A DNA stretch of 8,347 nt, taken from positions 4,086-12,432 of the forward strand of contig PMZX01000418.1 in the NCBI GenBank assembly GCA_003170035.1, in the 5' to 3' direction. Below, one piece after another: positions 5,199 to 8,347 of this stretch. The stretch is from Myxococcales bacterium (GTDB lineage: Bacteria; Myxococcota_A; Polyangia; Fen-1088). Numbering within the stretch: the first letter of the stretch is position 1; each line of letters starts with the position of its first letter. Both the position numbers and the translations under genes were made by a program. The notes under the pieces are model-generated. The model did not search any database. It saw only the letters and a list, made by a program, of their open reading frames with translations, and was not told the DNA's origin.

Positions 5199-6692
5199 CT
5201 ACTCCGCGATCTGCGCTCTCACCACGACAGGTTCTTTCAGCGCCACCGTTGTGTCGGGGTCGATGGGAACTTCCACATCCCGGGGACCCTGCGCGATGGT
5301 GAGCGTTCTGGTCCCCTCTCGGACGCTGAGTTCATAGCGTCCCGGCAAGACGCCAGTAAATAGAAAGCGCCCGTCCTGGTCCAAGGCACCCACGGCCGGC
5401 CTTGGGAAGGCCAGAGAGGGTGCCCGCCCCAGCAGCAGCGCGCGGGTATCGCTTGACAGGCGATAGCCTGGCCGGGGAATCACCTGCCCGGTCACGCGCG
5501 CCCCTTTGTGGTCGAGACGAAGCTCGACGGCTACGTCGCCCCTGTCGACCAACTCGATCTTTTCAGGGGGATAGGCCAGCATGTCACCCCGGCGCGCCCA
5601 CAGATAGTAGGTACCGGGAGCAAAATGGTCCTGGGCAAAACTCCCCTCCGAATCCGTGGTCCAGAAGATGGGCAGCGTCGGTGCGCCGGGCACGTCGGAC
5701 AGCACGGCAGCGACCGTGACATTGGGCTCGGGGGTCCCGTCGGCGTTGTGTACGATGCCGCGGATCACGGTTCCTTGCGACAGCTTCACCGTCAGCCGCG
5801 CAGCAGGGGCACTGAGCGCGTTCTTTGTGGTGACCGACTTCCGGCCAAATTTGGAAACGCGTAGGGAATACCGTCGTGCCTCCAGGCCTCCCAGCGCGAA
5901 GGTTCCGTCTGCGGCCGAACGGGTCTCGCTGACCTCAAGGGCTTCCTCTGGCGAGCGCACCGCCTGCAGCAAAGCGTCCGCCACCGGGGCGCCGGTCTCT
6001 GCGTCGACCACGCGCCCCCGCGCGACCGACTCCGGGCCCATGCGGAAAGTTCGGGTGGGAGCCGTACCGGTCGCGCCGAGCTTGTCCGGCGCCAGGCGGT
6101 CGACGATCTCGCTGGCCAGGCCGGGGCGACGCAGGCGCAGAGCATAGGTCCACGGACCGTTGCGCAGGTGAAGCTTGAAGGTGCCGTCCTTTGCCGAAAC
6201 TTCGTCGCCGAGAGGTGTGAATTGCGTGCCGCGCGCGACCCAGATGTCGACATGCACGCCTTCCAGCCGGTGGCCCGCCTCGTCGGTCACTCGTCCGGAA
6301 AGGATCACCTCGGGTCGATCGGCCGTGTCTCGGTTGAACACGGCCCGATGGAAGGCCAGGTCGGAATCGAGCACGCAGTGCGGTTCGGGCGTCCAGGGAA
6401 GGGCACAGGATGGCGCCAGAGTGGAACAGAACTCCACACATTCCTCGGTATCCTTGGGATCGCACACGTGTGGTCGCGACTGTGAGGCCTCCAGAAAGGC
6501 GGTCTCCCCCTCGCGACCGACACAGTACAGACACGCATCCGGCTGCTCCACACACAGCACCCCGCGGGGAGATGCGCTGGTGACGTCGACCGGCCGCGCC
6601 TTTGACACCTGGACCGAGCGCTTGCAGGCCGGCAGGGCGAAGAACAACACCGCCGCAGCGCAAAGGCCAAACTTTGCAGGCGCACGTCTCAC
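5199..6692 (-). CDS. Lipoprotein with Cys-rich region and four carboxypeptidase-regulatory-like domains
   Basis: This is a 497-residue predicted lipoprotein. The chosen start is GTG at 6692, because it places a signal peptide at the N-terminus: basic RRAPAK, hydrophobic LCAAAVLFFA, then lipobox LPAC with Cys23. Earlier in-frame starts up to 6974 run antisense to tmk and add low-complexity sequence. After Cys23 comes Lys, not Asp, which agrees with outer-membrane sorting. Residues 47-106 contain eight cysteines (47, 54, 57, 77, 85, 89, 96, 106), probably four disulfides. Four beta-sandwich domains follow, at about 129-216, 222-304, 307-393 and 398-466. Each opens with a G-x-V/I strand (LSGRVTDEAG, ARGRVVDAETG, IRGIVHNADG, VTGQVIPRPG), and at least three show DGxF then GxY. 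These carboxypeptidase-regulatory-like folds are usually structural or adhesive, not catalytic. I see no peptidase domain. The specific role is unknown. Confidence 0.85.
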   Translation of the reverse strand: MRRAPAKFGLCAAAVLFFALPACKRSVQVSKARPVDVTSASPRGVLCVEQPDACLYCVGREGETAFLEASQSRPHVCDPKDTEECVEFCSTLAPSCALPWTPEPHCVLDSDLAFHRAVFNRDTADRPEVILSGRVTDEAGHRLEGVHVDIWVARGTQFTPLGDEVSAKDGTFKLHLRNGPWTYALRLRRPGLASEIVDRLAPDKLGATGTAPTRTFRMGPESVARGRVVDAETGAPVADALLQAVRSPEEALEVSETRSAADGTFALGGLEARRYSLRVSKFGRKSVTTKNALSAPAARLTVKLSQGTVIRGIVHNADGTPEPNVTVAAVLSDVPGAPTLPIFWTTDSEGSFAQDHFAPGTYYLWARRGDMLAYPPEKIELVDRGDVAVELRLDHKGARVTGQVIPRPGYRLSSDTRALLLGRAPSLAFPRPAVGALDQDGRFLFTGVLPGRYELSVREGTRTLTIAQGPRDVEVPIDPDTTVALKEPVVVRAQIAE

Positions 6693-6728
6693 GGGTTGTC
6701 CTACGCAAGGGCTGGGCACGAGGGCAAG

Positions 6729-6734
6729 ACTATA
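6729..6734 (-). promoter_or_regulatory. Possible -10 element for the lipoprotein gene
   Basis: The minus strand reads TATAGT here (5 of 6 bases matching TATAAT), which would start RNA about 30 bases before the GTG at 6692. The best -35-like hexamer, TTGCCG, is only 14 bases upstream, which is too close, so the promoter assignment is weak. The site lies in the 103-base divergent gap before tmk. Confidence 0.25.
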
Positions 6735-6782
6735 GGATCGCGGGCACTCGGCAAGCGCGCGAATTGGTTGTAGAAGACCGGC

Positions 6783-6787
6783 AAGGA
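6783..6787 (+). promoter_or_regulatory. Ribosome binding site fixing the TTG start of tmk
   Basis: AAGGA lies 8 bases before the TTG at 6796. From this TTG the protein reaches the P-loop at the usual distance (LIVLEGIDGSG), so the TTG start is preferred to any later ATG. Confidence 0.6.
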
Positions 6788-6795
6788 CTGAAGCC

Positions 6796-7425
6796 TTGAC
6801 TCGCGGCAGACTAATCGTTCTGGAGGGTATCGACGGCTCGGGGACCACGACGCAGACCGAGCGACTGGTCGAACATCTGCGCCAGCAAGGACGAACGGCC
6901 GTGTCCACGCGGGAGCCCAGCCTAGGGCCCATCGGTCGTCTTCTCCGCGAGGTGCTGCTTGGCCAGCATCGCATGCCACATGGTGCTTCGGTAGACGGAC
7001 GGACGATGGCTCTGCTGTTTGCCGCTGACCGGCTCGACCACCTACAGCGCGAGGTCGAACCCCTCCTGGCCGGCGGGGCCGACGTGGTCTCGGACCGCTA
7101 TCTCATGTCCTCACTGGCCTACCAGGCCGAGGAGGCCGATCGTGAGTGGGTGGCCCTGCTGGCGCGAGGGGTTCGGCCTCCGGACCTGACCATCTTGCTG
7201 GATATCCCGGTCGAGGTCGCGTCACAGCGCAGATGTCTGGCCGGGCGTCCCGAAGAGCGCTACGACGCGGACTCCTACCTTGGCCGTGTGGCAGACAACT
7301 ACCGTCGGCTGGCGCACGCAGACCCGGCCGCGGTGATCCTCGATGGCTCGGCATCGCGAGACGGAGTCACGCTTGCGATTGTTGCGGCCGTGCAAGCACG
7401 ATTCGCATCCCCGGCAACGCCATGA
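6796..7425 (+). CDS. tmk: Thymidylate kinase (dTMP kinase)
   Basis: This enzyme phosphorylates dTMP to dTDP with ATP, an essential cytoplasmic step toward dTTP. It has 209 residues, the usual length. Visible motifs are the P-loop region LEGIDGSGTTTQ (9-20), TREPS for dTMP binding (38-42), the FAADRLDHL helix (75-83), the DRYLMSSLAYQ motif (100-110) and a LID-like RRCLAGRPEERYD (145-157) with several Arg, followed by YLGRVADNYRRL. The P-loop has Thr17 where most thymidylate kinases have the phosphate-binding Lys (GxGKxT). I recall similar GTTTQ forms in deltaproteobacteria but could not confirm it. All other motifs are intact, so I call it functional. It begins with TTG and overlaps the next gene by ATGA, indicating translational coupling. 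It is divergent from the Cys-rich lipoprotein gene. Confidence 0.93.
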   Translation: MTRGRLIVLEGIDGSGTTTQTERLVEHLRQQGRTAVSTREPSLGPIGRLLREVLLGQHRMPHGASVDGRTMALLFAADRLDHLQREVEPLLAGGADVVSDRYLMSSLAYQAEEADREWVALLARGVRPPDLTILLDIPVEVASQRRCLAGRPEERYDADSYLGRVADNYRRLAHADPAAVILDGSASRDGVTLAIVAAVQARFASPATP

Positions 7426-7988
7426 GAGTATGGTTCGATATGCATCGACATGTCGTTCCCCTTGCCGCCGTCCTGGCTGGGGCTCTTCCCGTGGGGCTGG
7501 TCACCTCCTGCGCGACAAGCAGGGCAGAGCTGGCGGGCCCAGCGCCGGTGGGCGAAGAGCCCACGCCCATGGTCATCGCGTCCCCCTCACCCTCCCCTGC
7601 GGCCGAGCCGCCACCTCCTCCGGCCCCTGAGCCGGCCCGATGCACGGCGTTCGCGAGGCCAGACGTGCTGAAGCGTTCGGCGGTGGTGCGTGTCGTGAAC
7701 GCAGGCATCGGACGCTGGCTGGCTGGCGGTGTGGAGGTGGAAAGGAAGATCGCGAAGAGCCGCTTCCAGGGTTGGGAGATCCGCCGCCTGTATCCCGGTG
7801 ATCCTTGCTACGCCGGCATCGACTTGCGGCCGAATGACGTTGTCATCCAGGTGAACGGCAAGCCGATCGAGAAGCCCGAGCAAGCCCACGACGTGCTGAC
7901 CAGCCTGCGCAAGGCCCCGGAGTTGGTGGTGGACTTCCTGCGCGACGGTCAGCCAAAGAAGCTGACCCTGCCGATCGCCGACGAGTAG
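7422..7988 (+). CDS. Lipoprotein with proline-rich linker and PDZ domain
   Basis: This is a 188-residue predicted lipoprotein. The ATG at 7422 overlaps the tmk stop (ATGA). A second ATG at 7440 would give a tidier signal peptide (MHRHVVPLAAVLAG) and remains possible. The lipobox is LVTSC with Cys30. Residues 35-73 are an unstructured Ala/Pro-rich linker (SPSPSPAAEPPPPPAPEP), suited to span the envelope or reach through peptidoglycan. Residues about 83-186 form a domain with a PDZ core: YAGIDLRPNDVVIQVNGKPI (129-148), then a helix EQAHDVLTSLRK and the strands ELVVDFLRDGQ and KKLTLPI. It resembles the PDZ domain of type II secretion GspC proteins and serine-protease-associated PDZs. No protease triad is present. 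Cys74 and Cys129 could form a disulfide. The partner is unknown. Coupling to tmk probably reflects shared expression and not a shared pathway. Confidence 0.82.
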   Translation: MRVWFDMHRHVVPLAAVLAGALPVGLVTSCATSRAELAGPAPVGEEPTPMVIASPSPSPAAEPPPPPAPEPARCTAFARPDVLKRSAVVRVVNAGIGRWLAGGVEVERKIAKSRFQGWEIRRLYPGDPCYAGIDLRPNDVVIQVNGKPIEKPEQAHDVLTSLRKAPELVVDFLRDGQPKKLTLPIADE

Positions 7989-8012
7989 TTAGCATTGTCG
8001 GGAGATTCGGGG

Positions 8013-8032
8013 CCGCCCGGCAGGCCGGGCGG
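8013..8032. terminator. GC-rich 9-bp hairpin after the PDZ lipoprotein gene
   Basis: CCGCCCGGC (8013-8021) and GCCGGGCGG (8024-8032) are perfect inverted arms with 2 bases between them, 24 bases past the TAG at 7986-7988. The stem is strong, but no T-run follows on either strand. It sits between two convergent genes and may stop transcription from both sides. Confidence 0.5.
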
Positions 8033-8134
8033 TGGTTAGGGGGCCGCGGCCTGCACACGCTCACGCGAGTCGCCCTCGCAGACCGCACTACCCTGGTCGT
8101 TACCGCCCACGCTATCGCTCACGCTGGCCGAACT

Positions 8135-8159
8135 CCGCTGGCCCGGAGCTTTCCGGCGG
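8135..8159. terminator. Weak hairpin beyond the stop of the minus-strand 3' gene
   Basis: CCGCTGG (8135-8141) and CCGGCGG (8153-8159) pair over 7 bp with one G-T pair and an 11-base loop. This begins 8 bases after the minus-strand stop at 8167, in minus-strand direction. There is no T-run. Its position suggests an end-of-transcript hairpin, but the evidence is slight. Confidence 0.25.
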
Positions 8160-8166
8160 GCTCTCG

Positions 8167-8347
8167 CTAGTGTTTTCGCCTGGCGCCCCTGGCCCGGTGA
8201 AGCCCCCTGGCTTTTGCTGGCTTCTTGCTGGCCGCGGCCTCTTGCTCGGCGCCATTGACCGCGCTGCCAGCACTGGACTTGGCAGCGTCGTCTGCGGCGC
8301 CGAGCCTAGGCGCGGCCGGGGTTTTCTCGGGGGCAGCGGGCGTGGGC
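8167..8347 (-). CDS. C-terminal tail of an unidentified Ala/Pro/Lys-rich protein (5' part outside window)
   Basis: On the minus strand one frame is open from the window edge to TAG at 8169-8167, giving 59 residues. The sequence is low-complexity: PTPAAPEKTPAAP, then GAADDAAKSSAGSAVNGAEQ, then AAASKKPAKARG and an Arg-rich end. This is the kind of disordered, basic tail seen on many myxobacterial proteins, and it does not identify the family. Third codon positions are mainly G or C, which supports this frame. A neighbouring frame is also open from the window edge and runs on past GGGGG near 8200-8215 into a Gly/Pro/Ser-rich end, so the exact C-terminus is uncertain. The PDZ lipoprotein gene converges on it. 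Confidence 0.45.
   Translation of the reverse strand, partial: PTPAAPEKTPAAPRLGAADDAAKSSAGSAVNGAEQEAAASKKPAKARGLHRARGARRKH

Noticed and set aside
6693..6974. N-terminal extension of the Cys-rich lipoprotein to an ATG at 6974
   Set aside because: It is antisense to tmk and low-complexity, and it would bury the signal peptide and lipobox that begin at GTG 6692.
7843..8088. Minus-strand open frame across the end of the PDZ lipoprotein gene
   Set aside because: It is Arg/Pro-rich, crosses the terminator hairpin and is antisense to a well-supported gene.

Overview
This is a GC-rich chromosomal window, dense with genes on both strands. TTG and GTG starts, several lipoproteins and a REC/histidine-kinase protein beside a PilZ protein suggest a member of the Myxococcota (former Deltaproteobacteria). 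That assignment is inferred from family resemblance and was not tested by any search.

Layout: (1) At 1-1698, on the plus strand, lie the 3' part of a GDP-mannose 4,6-dehydratase gene and a polyprenol-phosphate-mannose-synthase-like GT2 gene. Both enzymes would draw on GDP-mannose. (2) At 1699-2001 is a non-coding stretch between convergent genes. It holds an AT-richer segment of nested inverted repeats (1836-1910) and a UUCG-loop hairpin. (3) At 2002-4649 is a minus-strand three-gene operon: a REC plus histidine-kinase-like protein, then a secreted HEAT-repeat protein overlapping it by ATGA, then a two-helix HAMP membrane protein. (4) At 4650-4798 is a divergent intergenic region, followed by a small PilZ (c-di-GMP) gene on plus. 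(5) A minus-strand lipoprotein with a Cys-rich N-terminus and four carboxypeptidase-regulatory-like beta domains ends 4 bases from the PilZ stop. (6) Divergent from it are tmk (dTMP kinase) and a PDZ-type lipoprotein overlapping tmk by ATGA. (7) A strong GC hairpin follows, and then the 3' end of a minus-strand gene that runs off the window.

The most notable region is the signalling operon. The kinase-like protein has a Glu where the receiver's phospho-acceptor Asp should be. Its ATPase G1 box has lost its Asp and both Gly, although the flanking boxes are well kept. The next gene, HEAT, appears to carry two frame changes near its 3' end. These make it read straight through into the HAMP gene as one artificial fusion. 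The operon is therefore either decaying, partly mis-sequenced (the frame changes only), or repurposed as a pseudokinase module. I see no CRISPR array, tRNA, rRNA, complete insertion sequence or phage gene.
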